NCBI GenBank assembly: GCA_025506515.1
Contig: CM046456.1
Span: 15,774,294-15,838,293, forward strand
Direction: 5' to 3'
Length of the DNA stretch: 64,000 nucleotides
Source of the DNA: Flaveria trinervia
Lineage: Eukaryota > Streptophyta > Magnoliopsida > Asterales > Asteraceae
The notes beneath the pieces are model-generated. The model saw nothing but the letters and a program-made list of their open reading frames with translations. It ran no database searches and was not told where the DNA came from. Numbering within the stretch: position 1 is the first letter of the stretch; each line of letters opens with the position of its first letter. The translations under genes were made by a program, and so were the position numbers. Shown piece after piece: positions 10,360-21,425 of this stretch.

Positions 10360-13300
10360 AGCTCAAGACAAACAAGAATGTCTGGATAATTGACAGTGGC
10401 TGTTCCAGGCATGACAGGCGATAGGTCTTTACTTCATAATTTTGAGAGAATTGATGGAGGACCAGTTGCTTTTGGAGGAAATGAAGGTGGTTACATTTAT
10501 GGAAGGGGCAAGGTCACAAATGGTAAGCTCGGCATTGAGAAGGTAAACTTTGTTAAGGAGCTTGGGTACAATTCTGAGTGTATCTCAATTTTGTGATCAG
10601 AGTCATAACATGCTCTTCACTGAGCATGAGTGCATTGTTCTCAAACCTGGAGTGGTCATTCCTCATGAGCATATTCTGCTCAGAGCCCCCAGGAAAGGGA
10701 ACATGTACAAGATGGATTTGCAAGAAACATCTCCCTCTGGAGAAGTTTCATGCTTTCTATCTAAAGCAAATAGTGATGAGTCTTTCCTATGGCATAAAAG
10801 AATGTGCCATGTAAACTTTAAGAATATGAATAAATTAATCAAACATGATCTGGTAACTGGAATGCCAAAGAAAGAGTTTACAAGTGATGATCATTGTGTT
10901 GCATGCCTGAAAGGGAAGCAACACAAGGTATCTCACAAGCCTAAGGAAAAGAACTCCATCACTACTCCCCTACACTTATTACATATGGATCTCTTTGGCC
11001 CCACCAGTGTAATGAGTTTAGGAAGGACCTTATACTGTCTAGTGATCACAGATGATTTTACAAGATTCACTTGGGTTTTCTTTCTTAGAACTAAAGATGA
11101 GACTCCTGAGATTCTAAAGAATTTCATCTTAAAGATTGAGATCAATGTGATCACAAGGTCAAAACCATAAGATGTGATCAAGGAACTGAATTCAAGAACC
11201 AAATCCTTGATACATTTTGTGATGAAAAGGGTATTACAAGACAATACAGTGCTCCCAGGACTCCTCAGCAAAATGGAGTTGCTGAGAGGAGAAACAGGAC
11301 ACTTATTGAAGCTGCAAGAACTATGTTGTCTGACTCTAAACTGCCTATCACCTTCTGGGCAGAGGCAGTTAATACTGCCTGCTATGTGCAAAACAGAGTC
11401 TTAGTAGTTAAGACACATGGTAAGACTCCTTATGAACTTTGGCACAAGAGGAAACCTTTCATTGGTTTTCTCAGGTCATTTGGATGTCCCTGCACCATCT
11501 TGAATACCAAAGATCAAGTTGCCAAGTTTGCTGAGAAATCAGACGATGGACACTTCATTGGATACTCTTCTCAAGCTAAAGCTTATAGAGTATACAATCT
11601 CAGAACTAGAATCATTGAGGAGTCAGCCAATGTGACTTTCAATGAGCACACTCCCAGTGTGGCTGGTTCTGGTCCGGATTGGCTATTTGATCTTGATTTA
11701 GTTACCAACTGTTTTAATAAATCTTGTGAGCATGTTTCAGGATCTGCAGAAAATTTAAATACAGGTGATCTTGATCCAAGATTTGAGCTTGGAAGACCTT
11801 CAGCTCCAGTTGAAACTACTTCAGCAAATGAGGTTTCTATCAGCACAACAATGACAAATCCAGCTGATACATCTGGCATGCCTTCAAATTCCAGTTCAGA
11901 GGCCTCTCAACCAGATAAAGACATCTCAATTGCAGAAAATAACAATGGTGATGGTGAAAGTGATCAAGAATCTCTTGATGCTAATAACCATACCATAGAT
12001 GATAACATCAATGATGTCACACACTCATTGGATCAAGTTAATCTTGATAAGTGTGATAATGTGGAGGATCAATCTTCAAGACCAGATCTAAATTTCTCAA
12101 ATTTGGATCTATCTCAGCAACTTGCTGTGATCCCTCAGCTAAGGATCCACAAGTCTCATCCTACCACAAACATCATTGGAGATGTTATCTCCGGGGTAAA
12201 GACAAGAGGGCAAACCCATGAAGCAAATGTTTGTCTTCACTCTTGTTTTCTATCCCAGTTAGAGCCAAAGAAAGTTGAGGAGGCTCTAAAGGATGGAAGT
12301 TGGGTTGAAGCTATGCAACAAGAGCTGCTTCAATTCAAAAGACAGAAAGTTTGGAACCTTTGTCCTCTTCCTCATGGGAAGACTACCATTGGAACCAAAT
12401 GGGTTTTTAGGAATAAAAAGGATGATAGAGGAATCATCATCAAGAACAAGGCTAGACTAGTTGTTCAAGGATACACACAAGAAGAAGGATTGACTACACT
12501 GATGTCTTTGCTCCTGTAGCTAGACTAGAAGCTGTTAGGATATTCCTGGCATTTGCTGCATCCAAGAACTTCATGGTCTACCAACTTGATGTAAAGTGTG
12601 TTTCTTATATGGAGTGATTGATGAGGAGGTTTATGTCAAACAACCACCTGGTTTTGTAGATCCTGATCATCCTGATTATGTCTGCAAGCTTGACAAAGCT
12701 CTCTATGGGCTGCATCAGGCACCCAGGAAGTGGTATGAGACACTGTCTGAGTATCTCTGTAAACATGGTTACAGGAGAGGTACTATAGATGGAACTCTCT
12801 TCATCAAAGGACAAGGAAACGACATTCTGCTAGTTCAAGTATATGTGGATGACATCATCTTTGGCTCAACCAATTCAAGGCTCTGCAAAGACTTTGAAAA
12901 GCTGATGAAAGATAGATTTGAAATGAGTTCAATGGGAGAACTTAATTTCTTTCTGGGATTCAAGTGAAGCAGGTTGAAGATGGCATTTTCATAAGTCAGT
13001 CAAAGTATGTTCAAGATATACTCAAGAGGTTCAACATGACTGATTGTAAGACTGCTAAGACACCCATAGCCAGAAACCACTCCCTTGGTCCAGATCTTGA
13101 GGGGGAGTGTGTAGATGAGCACTTATACAGGGCTATGATTGGGTCTCTTATGTATCTTACAGCTAGCAGGCTGATATCATGTTTGCTACATGTATTTGTG
13201 CAAGATATCAAGCCAATCCTAAGATGTCTCACTTAATCACTGTGAAAAGGATTTTAAGATACCTCAAAGGTGCTTCAACACTTGGTTTATGGTATCCAAA

Positions 13301-13775
13301 GAATTCTAATTTCAATCTGTATGCCTATACAGACAGTGATTATGGTGGCTGCAACATGACTGCCAAGTCTACATCTGGGGGATGTCAATTTCTTGGTGGA
13401 AGAGTTGTCTCATGGCAATGCAAGAAACAAACCTGTGTGTCTGCATCAACTGCTGAGGCTGAATACATTGCTGCTGCAAGCTGCTGTGCTCAAGTGCTTT
13501 GGATTCAAAATCAGATGCTAGACTACGGATTTAACTTCAAAGAGACTCCTATCCACATAGACAACAACAGTGCTATCTATCACTGAGAACCCTGTGCAGC
13601 ACTCAAGGACCAAACACATCAACATCAGGTATCATTTAATAAGAGATAACTATGAAAAGGGGTTAATTAAACTAGTCAAAGTTCACACAGATGAACAATA
13701 TGCTGATCTGTTCACAAAAGCTTTTGATGAACAGAGATTTAAGTATCTGATATCAGCTATTGGGATGATAACTTT
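10360..13775 (+). pseudogene. Copia pol: protease-integrase-RT-RNase H, frameshifted
   Basis: Domains in order: aspartic protease with DSG (10,392-10,400; two bases appear lost just after it); GAG-pre-integrase and the HHCC zinc region (LWHKRMCH ... CVACLKGKQ, ~10,790-10,920); integrase core with Asp in HMDLFGP (~10,984), Asp in CDQGTEF (~11,172, after a frameshift) and Glu in NGVAERRNRT (~11,273); reverse transcriptase from WVEAMQQELLQF (~12,301) with YVDD at 12,842-12,853; RNase H with YTDSDYGG and STAEAEYIA (~13,326-13,470); and tail KVHTDEQYADLFTKA. At least eight breaks interrupt the frame. Confidence 0.88.
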
Positions 13776-13789
13776 GAGTAGGTTTTTTT

Positions 13790-14500
13790 TAAAACTAATT
13801 CTAATTATTTCTTCTTAAAATATGTGTGTCCTAAGTTGTCTAGTTCATCACTTTCATAAGCTCATGTTTTCTTTGAATGAAAAAACTTTTTGAAGACTTT
13901 CCTTGGATTCTTGAAAATTTTCTGACACTTCGGAAGATAACATTTTACCTTCGGAAGAAAAATATGTCTTCAAAATAAATGACTGTCTAAGAATTTTACC
14001 TTCAGAAGAAGTCAAACTTTATCTTCCGAAGCTTAAAATTCTTAACTTAGACACTTATTCATTTTTAAGGACTTTTTCCTCCGAAGCAAAAATTACTTTC
14101 GGAAGCTTTGTTCATTCTTATACAAAGCATCCAAAAGTTTATTTCTCTTTCGAAGCATAAATCTTTAAGACTCTCAGGAAAATTCTTCCGAAGTCACTTT
14201 AGCTTCGGAAGCTTTTTCAATCAAAACTTCCGAAGACAAATTACTTTCGGAAGCTTTTTGAATTCCAAGAAAACTACTTTTTGAGCAAAAAGGTAAACTA
14301 CTTTTTCAGAGGTGGGACCGACATACGGATTTCAAAGTTTATCCTCTTTCATTAAACTTTATCTGAAATCCTTCTCTCTCATATAAACCCAACGGTTTCC
14401 CTTCTTCTATCATCTGCTTTTCTTCCATACCTAAAACCCAAAGCTTTCTCTCTGAAATTTCCTTCCCATTCTTTTTCTCTCATCTCTGAGCTACCTCACA
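13790..14500 (+). other. Sirevirus pol-env spacer rich in CTTCCGAAG words
   Basis: No coding frame. From about 13,925 to 14,260 there are about a dozen TTCCGAAG or TTCGGAAG words on either strand. A pyrimidine-rich stretch and 'atataaacccaacgg' near 14,381 precede the next reading frame and might be a promoter or leader for it. Confidence 0.5.
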
Positions 14501-14501
14501 A

Positions 14502-17500
14502 TGGCTGACCTTACACACAGAAATGATCCTCACTTTGCCATGCAGCTACACAGACAACACAATCACAGGTTGCTCTGTTATGCTCTGACAAAGATCCTCA
14601 TTTCTCAGAGGTTTGCCGTTTCTTGTCTTTGTCTCACTACTTCACCTCCCTAACCATTGATCCTCCTCTATATGAGGATCATTGCTTGAATTCTGGAAGA
14701 CCTGCCAAGAGGTCATTATGGATGGGGAGAAGGCACTGTCTGCCACAGTGCAGGGGAGAACAATTTTCATCACTCCGGCCATCATCAACCGACATCTTCA
14801 GCTGGATGATGAAGCAGGTGAAGTGTTCTTCCCAAAAGAAGCGGAATCATTCCTTCGAGCAGATGGGCTATGAAGGAGATTCTCTGTAAAGACCTTCAGG
14901 AAAGGGAAGGTCTCATCCCAGTGGAAATACCTGCTCCATGTGGTTATCCACAGCTTATCAAACAAGCATGGTGGATGGGACCAGATTCCTGAGGATCTCT
15001 CCTTTATAGTTCATGGGATGGTTCAGGGGGTCAAGTTCAGGTATTCACAATTTGTTTATACTAATTTACTTGCAAACTTAGACTCCTTAGAATATTACAT
15101 GTTTCCTAGATATGTTCAACACATTCTTAACTGTGAACTGGGCTCACAGTTGAGGGAAACAGGCAATATTCTTAAACTGGGACAGATGAAGCCCGGCATC
15201 TTTAAAATTATGAAGAAGCCAACTGTAGGCTTCTCAGGGGTAGAAACAGCCCTAGTCCCAAAAATGTTAGAGCTCATTGCTCAAGGTGACAACATAGCAG
15301 TCCAAGCTAGTGTTGAACCCACACCTACTGCTCTCCTACCTCTTCACAACCTCAAATATTCATCACCTACAAAAGAAAATCCCAACGAACCCCTGCTCAG
15401 GCTATTGAGTCTGTGCAGGCCCCCAAATACTCAACCTTACAGGAAGAAGTGGACTCCAGAGCTCCCACTTCTCCTGAGGAGCAAACCACTCCCATTACTT
15501 TACCTATCAGGGCTGAGGTTCCTCAAGCTCAACCTGATGAGCTCATTAGCCCAACAACTGTAAGCCTTCACTCTGAGTCTCAACACTCAAGTGAACAACC
15601 TTCAGGGGATAGCTACCATCCCCAGCCTTTGGATCTAAACAACCAATTCCCAACCTATCCTTTTACACTGATGAAGACTTAGGATTCAGTGAGTACCATG
15701 AGTCTCTCTTCTCCTCCCCTACTCAAAGAGAGATGAGTACCTCTGACTCTCCTCAGTCTATCCCTCATCAGTCACCTATTACTGAGGTGGACACATCTGA
15801 ACCTGTTCAGGATGTCCATATGGAAGAGGCTCTCACTTTTGAAAGTGATTACATCATTAAGACCTCAACCATGGCAACTCAGCCCATTGGCATCTTAACT
15901 GAGGTTGCCAGTGAGCAGAGGAAAACCAGCAGCCAAGAAACTCAAGCTGGTGGTGAGAGAAGGGACTTTGGTCCAATCCTCTCATCCCCCAGTGATTCTT
16001 CTGATGAAGATGAGGGGATTTGAGACTAAAGGTACAAAAAATTGTCACAAACATGCACCTATCTAGTCTCTAAGGTTAGTCACTTGGAATCTCAGGTGAC
16101 TACCCTGCAAAACAGGGTCAATGATCAGCAACTCCAGATTTCATATCTGCAAAAAAACTAGCTGAGAGACCTTTAAGGAGAGCTCAACCAGGAACACAGA
16201 ACCTGTGGAAGTGACTGATTTATCCTCCAGCTCACCTATGCAAGTGGGTGATGCTACCAAAAAGGGGGAGAAAGTTATCACAACCACAGAACCTGGGAGT
16301 TCTTCAAAGAGAATGGACATAGAGGACTCACCATCCTCACTTGCTGTTGTGCATTCTCAGCAACTTCCTCAAGTTCACATTAATGTGGACTCTATAGACT
16401 CTCTCATCAGGAGTCTCTTTGAGGAAGGTATACCAAGGGCTGTCTCATCTCCACCACATGGAACTGGCAACTACATCATCAGATGGAGGTATGATGATGA
16501 CAGAAGAGCCCTCATACTTCACAGAGTTCAAGGTCAACAAGAAGTCTTTCAGTTCCAAAGCCTGAGCTTCTATGAAGGACTGGATTTAGTCAACATGCCA
16601 CTTGTCAATCCAAGCAAATCTAGACAAGCTGAGCAGGCTGGCTCAAAGAATCCAAGACAGGATCCTTGCAGAGTTCTCTCTAAGAAGGAGACTTAGGCAA
16701 TCAGGCAATGTCATCGGTCAACTGGATGTTGAGGTGGACCCTAAGATTAGTTTCATAGGGGAAACCTTGGCTGAAGGCCCAGTGGCAGAACCTGAGACCC
16801 TTGTCTCACCATCAACAACTGCTGCAGAGGTCCAAACTCCATCTGAGACACCTGCTGGTGAAGGTGTCTCTCAGCCTCTCTCTGGCCAGAGCATGGAAGC
16901 TACACCAAGCAATGAAGGCCAAGCCTCAATCCACCCTGAGTCACAAAGGTCTGTTGGTGACAAAGGGAAAAGGATAATGACTCCTGAGGAAATGAGGAGG
17001 AAGAGAGAGAGAGGAAAAGGAGGCTAAGGGGAGAAAGTTCTTCTGGGTCATCAAAATTCATGCAAGCTGCAATCAGGGCTGCCCCCAGACCAAATACTCA
17101 AAATGATGAACAAAGGGCAGTCAGGATTAATTATTTACAGACCAGGAACTATGATGTTGATGAAATCATCTCCCTCCCCTTAGAAGAGTTGAATGAACTG
17201 GCTGACATGGAAGTGTCAAGAGAGATAAAGGAGAAAGAGGATGCAAGGTTACTTCTCCAATTCAAAGAGGAGAGGAGACAGAAAAGACTTCACAAGCATA
17301 CTCCCACTCTCTCTCCAGTTCAAGAAAGTCCTGCACAGGAAGATGTGGCTCCACAAGAACCTCAGGTAGATAAAGAAGAGGATAGAATCAAAATGATAAA
17401 CTACCTGAGTGCCACAGGCTTCTATCAGGCAAATACACTTCTTCCCCTGTCCTATGACTTCATTGAGTTCGAGTACTTAAAGCAACTTGAGCTTGAGTTA

Positions 17501-18178
17501 GTCAAAGAAAGAAAAACAACCAAAAGGAAGCTAAGGGAAGAAGCTGCAAAGTCAAGAGCCATCATTCAAAAGAATGCAAAGAAGTCTGCTGACAGACAAA
17601 GAATGATGAGCTTCTTGAAGTCATATGGATTCTCCGGAAGGAGACTTGGTCCCATGTCTCTATCTACAATGGATGAGCATATAAGGGTAATCAAGCAGAA
17701 GATTAAAAGTGGTGAACTCATTGATTTGCACTCTCTTCCAAGTCAAGTCCCACCTGAAGTGGAGGTCAAGTTTGAACAACCAGAGACACCTGAACCAGAA
17801 CCTCCAGCTGAGCCTCAGCAAACTTCATCTTCTGATCCAAGACAGGGTCAAACTCCCTCTCCTTCTGAACCTGTGAGGGAGGAACACCCAACTGAGAAAG
17901 ACACTGATGATCAACATGGTGCTGCAGACCAGTCTTCTCAGTTAAAGACATTAAAGAGGAAGAAGAAAATGGCCTCTAAACCAAAGACTAAAAAGAAGAA
18001 GCCAAAGTCATCTACCTCTACACCCCAGGCTGAATCAGATCAACCTGAGGAAGTGCATGATGAGGCAGCCCAATCAACTCCTATGCAAGTGGCTCCTCTA
18101 GCAACGAGACACCCATCTTATCCTGGACTTACTCTACCATCCAGAAAGATGGAATGTTATCAGAGATCAAGGTGTTGA
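14502..18178 (+). pseudogene. Sirevirus env-like / extra open reading frame region, broken
   Basis: ATG at 14,502 (MADLTHRNDPHF) opens a coding region that can be followed through frame changes for 3.7 kb. The first third (EFWKTCQEVIMDGE, PAIINRHLQLDDEAGEVFFP, GGWDQIPEDLSFIVHGMVQG) looks like the 'putative plant transposon protein' domain found next to pol in such elements. The middle is Pro/Ser/Thr/Gln-rich. The last third (372 open codons, 17,060-18,178) has two Glu/Lys-rich helical repeats and a basic KKKMASKPKTKKKKPK segment. I see no clear transmembrane helix or signal peptide, so a true envelope role is not supported. Frames break near 14,600, 14,860, 15,560, 15,690, 16,030, 16,690 and 17,020. 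Confidence 0.65.
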
Positions 18179-18350
18179 AAATGTCTACTCATGGCAAGAC
18201 ATAATCAACTTACCTCTGCATGATCTCTTTGAAATGAGAAGATACTATGAGAGTCTTGATGATCCTGACCATCAAATGAAGAAAGGGATGGTCTTGATTA
18301 TTCTGAAGACTACAAACATTTAAAGATCTTCTAAGTGTTTTGGTAGCATC

Positions 18351-18365
18351 AGCCTAGGGGGAGTT
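18351..18365 (+). promoter_or_regulatory. Polypurine tract of the Sirevirus
   Basis: AGCCTAGGGGGAGTT lies directly before the 3' LTR. An AGGGGGAG core is typical for priming plus-strand synthesis in Sireviruses. Confidence 0.8.
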
Positions 18366-19154
18366 TGTAAGGATTCCTGAAGTCTGATGCAACCCAAAAC
18401 TGCCTAAGTGTTTCAGCAACATGCACTAAGTACTGAAGTGAAGAATGCTTCGGAAGAATTACACAAAGCATTAGAAAATACTCTAAGTGTAATATCTTCC
18501 GAAGCCAAGACCAATATCTTCCGAAGCCTAACATGAAGTCTTCCGAAGCTTGAAGAGACAAAGTCTTCCGAAGCTTCAACCTATGAAGACAGATTTCTTC
18601 CGAAGACTTTTAGTACACATGCTTTATCTGATGTACTGTTCCATAAAGCACCTTTTCCGCTGCGTCTCTGATAAGTCACCAACTTACAAGAGTTGGTGAA
18701 AAGGTCCATGCTTTTGGTAACTGTACATTGAGGTCTTGAGTCTGAAACTTTCCACTTTATGTACTTTATCCTTTTTGTAATGTATAAGGATGTGAGCTAT
18801 GGCATGTCATAGTCACAAGGTCAAAAGGCAGATATGCCTTTTGATCCTACAATTGATTTTGTTAGTGTCTAGTCAATTGTATCCAGCTGGCTTTCATAGT
18901 ATAGCCGGCTGTAGGTTGTAGTATAAGTATTCCAAGTTCTTGTATCTTTCAAAATGCTTTGTAACACTTGTAAAAGAACTTGAGAAAGCAATATACTGCT
19001 CCCTTGAAAACTATACTCTCTTGTTCTGTCTCTTGCTTTACTTGTGTTCTCTGCATCACCTTGGTTACCTAGTTCATGTTTGATTAACGTTTAGTTAATC
19101 TTCTCATTGTGTTGTTGTGTTGTAATTGTGTTCAAGCCCTTGAACGATCCTGCA
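18366..19154 (+). repeat. Sirevirus 3' LTR (789 bp)
   Basis: Starts TGTAAGGATTCCTGAAG, ends GATCCTGCA. By eye about five substitutions and about eight one-base indels separate it from the 5' LTR. Confidence 0.9.
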
Positions 19155-20634
19155 GGTGATGATGGGTTTGAAAAAAATACTAGAACATTGTTACATAGAA
19201 GGTTCATGCACCTAGATAAGGCTCATGCGCTGCAAATGGCTTAAGAAAGATTTAAGTGAAAGAAATACGGCCGCAATGCCCAGCGCTAAGATTATTCTTA
19301 GAAAATTTCAGTATAGCCATGCGCTGAATGTGGCCATGCGCCTAAAAATATTAGTCGACGACTAAGTATAGTGCCATGCGCCCCAATTGTGCCAGCGACC
19401 AAGAGGCCCATGCGCCTAAGTGTCCAGCATTCGAATGACCCATGCGCCTAAGTGTTCATACGCCCGAATAGTGCCCATGCGCCTGAATAGTTCATGCGCC
19501 TAAGTGATAAATGATTAAGTGTTGGCTGATGCCTATATAGGATGAAACACCCAAACAGGGCATGCGCCCAAAATGTGCCAAAGAGCTAAGCACTTAGAAA
19601 TTTTTACAAAATTTTTGGGAGTCTGTGCTTTAGGGTTTTGACCGAGGGTTGACCGGGGCTTATTTATGATGATGTTTCATGTATGGTTATGATTGTTCCT
19701 TAAATCAGTATGTTATTATTATTATACTTATAGTATGTGACTTTACGTGGTATGTTATTATCATAACGTAAAGTATATTGTAATAATAAAGAGAAAGAGA
19801 AATAAGAAAGAAGAGGAACATTAATAAAAATGTTAACAAGTCTTGCAAGCTTACAGGAGGTACACGACCATGTTGTTGTTAGCTCACTGTGTGCGGGGTA
19901 GCTACCCTATTATGCACACGGGCCAATCAATTGAGATTGGCAGGACCTTTGCAGCATGTCCTGGGTGATTGGTTTGGCCTTGTATACAGTACACAGAACC
20001 CTTTCGAGGGATACGGTTGACCTTTCGAGGGATACAGTTGACCCTTTCGAGGGATATAGTTGACTCTTTTGAGGGATATAGATGGCCTATCACCCGTTTT
20101 CCATCGCGCATACAGTTGGGGTATTGCTCATTGGTCCATACAGAAAGTGAAAGATAAAGATAAAAGTTTACAGAATAGTCAAGGCATACAGTAATGAGAA
20201 CGAATATTATCTGTTCACATAGTTAATGCATGCTCGTATATACAGTACAGAGTTGTATTTTACAAAAAAGAGTATTTTCATATACAACATACAGAAAGTA
20301 TTTTATTAGTTTTAAAACTAGAGCTCACTCGGCAACGCTGACTTTTATACATTTTCAGTTGGCATGTAATTATTGTTGAGGATGGCACGAGGGTGAAGCT
20401 ACTCGGCATGAAAAGATTACATCCATTCATATTCTATGTTGTTGTTTTTTGTAATGCAGTAAAACAATTCTTTGTAAACAGAAAAATGATGATGTATGCT
20501 TAACAACAGTGTTCTAAATAGAATGAATGGTTTTGATAAATCATTCCGCTGCTTAAGTTTGTATAATTATAATGTGTAGTGTTTTAACTGCTGTGATTGA
20601 CCAACTGTGAGGTGCCCGGGAACGGGGCCTTACA
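19155..20634 (+). mobile_element. Ty3/gypsy-type LTR unit, copy B, second part
   Basis: Resumes at GGTGATGATGGGTTTG, matching copy A from about 4690, and runs to the terminal GGGGCCTTACA. It holds the decayed CATGCGCC array (19,200-19,575) and four TTTCGAGGGATA units (19,998-20,085). It is followed by GAAT, the same four bases that precede copy A. Confidence 0.7.
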
Positions 20635-21088
20635 GAATTTGTTTCCTCTTCATCGTTTTCATCGGAAGTGGATGAATCCGACGGTGACACTCCGGCGGTG
20701 TTCTGTGTGTGGAGGAACAAAGCCGACGTCGGAGCATCGCATCTCAACCGATGCAAAAAAGAGCAGCTACACCGGATCCGGATCCAAATAGTGGAGGATC
20801 CGAGATTTGCTCCACCGGAGCAACAACGAGGGGAAGGAGCCGGTGATGTTGTTGACGCATAAGAAACCGGAGGTTCCGAAGCAAAAGGTGAGCTCCGGTG
20901 ACGTATCTTCGGCGGCCAGAAAGTTGAAACCGTCGTCACCATCGATTCATGAGTTGTTCTATGTGCAACAACGAGCTAAACGTGAAGGTGTGAAGAGGAG
21001 ATCGTATTTGCCGTACAGGCAAGGGTTAGTAGGGTTCTTCAGCAATGGCAATGTGAAGGGGAAGAAGATGAAAAAATTGGTGGTGTGA
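20635..21088 (+). pseudogene. DUF1645-type gene, 3' part inside the MULE
   Basis: DUF1645 proteins are plant proteins of unknown biochemical role. Family hallmarks seen in order: acidic/Ser stretch, VFCVW, a Ser/Gly linker before WRIRDLLHRSNNEGK, and near the C-terminus the conserved VKRRSYLPYRQGLVGFF-SNGN block, stop at 21,088. Two defects: one extra A in an A6 run near 20,756 shifts the frame, and an in-frame TAG (about 20,789) sits just before WRIRDLL. The coding region stops 17 bp before the MULE right repeat, so it fits neatly inside the element. It is probably non-functional, more so given the 16.5-kb insertion. Confidence 0.65.
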
Positions 21089-21104
21089 ATACTATTATTA
21101 TTTT

Positions 21105-21284
21105 ATTATTGGGACCATTTTAGTCTTTTTATAAAAGAATTAACGGAGAAACTAACAGTGTTAGGGTTTTGGATACAAATGGATATAAAAATGAAACGTT
21201 AGGGGATCATTCGTAATTTTGAAACAATAAGGATCCAAATAGTTAAAATAAACAAATATCAGGCATCCAAATGATAATTTAGTC
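21105..21284 (-). repeat. MULE right terminal inverted repeat
   Basis: The reverse complement begins GACTAAATTATCATTTGGAT and matches the left repeat at 3241-3420. It is followed by the 9-bp CGTTATTTA. Confidence 0.72.
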
Positions 21285-21425
21285 CGTTATTTATTAGTTG
21301 ATGTTTACTTATTATTATTCCACGCAATTACATCCCCACTTCATTCTATCTTCCTTTACGCGTACCTTCACACACATATACTACACCCCCACCCCCAAAC
21401 TCACCACCAATCTGAATTCTGAAAC

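Larger units (their letters stand above)
6751..19154 (+). mobile_element. Copia element, Sirevirus (SIRE/Maximus) type, 12.4 kb
   Basis: Complete in layout: 5' LTR 6751-7533, primer-binding site 7536-7547, gag with zinc knuckle, long coiled/basic spacer with second zinc knuckle, protease, integrase, reverse transcriptase, RNase H, an extra env-like region, polypurine tract and 3' LTR 18,366-19,154. Integrase before reverse transcriptase makes it Ty1/copia; the long gag and the extra region after pol point to Sireviruses. The LTRs are about 98% equal, so insertion is recent. All coding regions carry frameshifts. It sits inside gypsy LTR copy B; the host sequence resumes at 19,155. The expected 5-bp duplication is poor (GGTTT versus GGTGA). 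Confidence 0.88.
3241..21284. mobile_element. Mutator-like element (Pack-MULE type), split by nested LTR elements
   Basis: Inverted terminal repeats of about 180 bp face each other at 3241-3420 and 21,105-21,284. They are bounded by CATTATTTA (3232-3240) and CGTTATTTA (21,285-21,293), 8 of 9 bases equal, the 9-bp target duplication typical of Mutator-like elements. Without the LTR insertion at 4106-20,634 the element would be about 1.5 kb. It carries no transposase but does carry a DUF1645-type coding region, as Pack-MULEs do when they capture host gene pieces. That the carried gene is a capture is inference; no parental copy is in the window. Confidence 0.72.

Noticed and set aside
20553..20942. 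129-codon minus-strand frame over the MULE end
   Set aside because: The plus strand of the same region encodes DUF1645 hallmarks; the minus frame crosses the LTR border and has no known motif.
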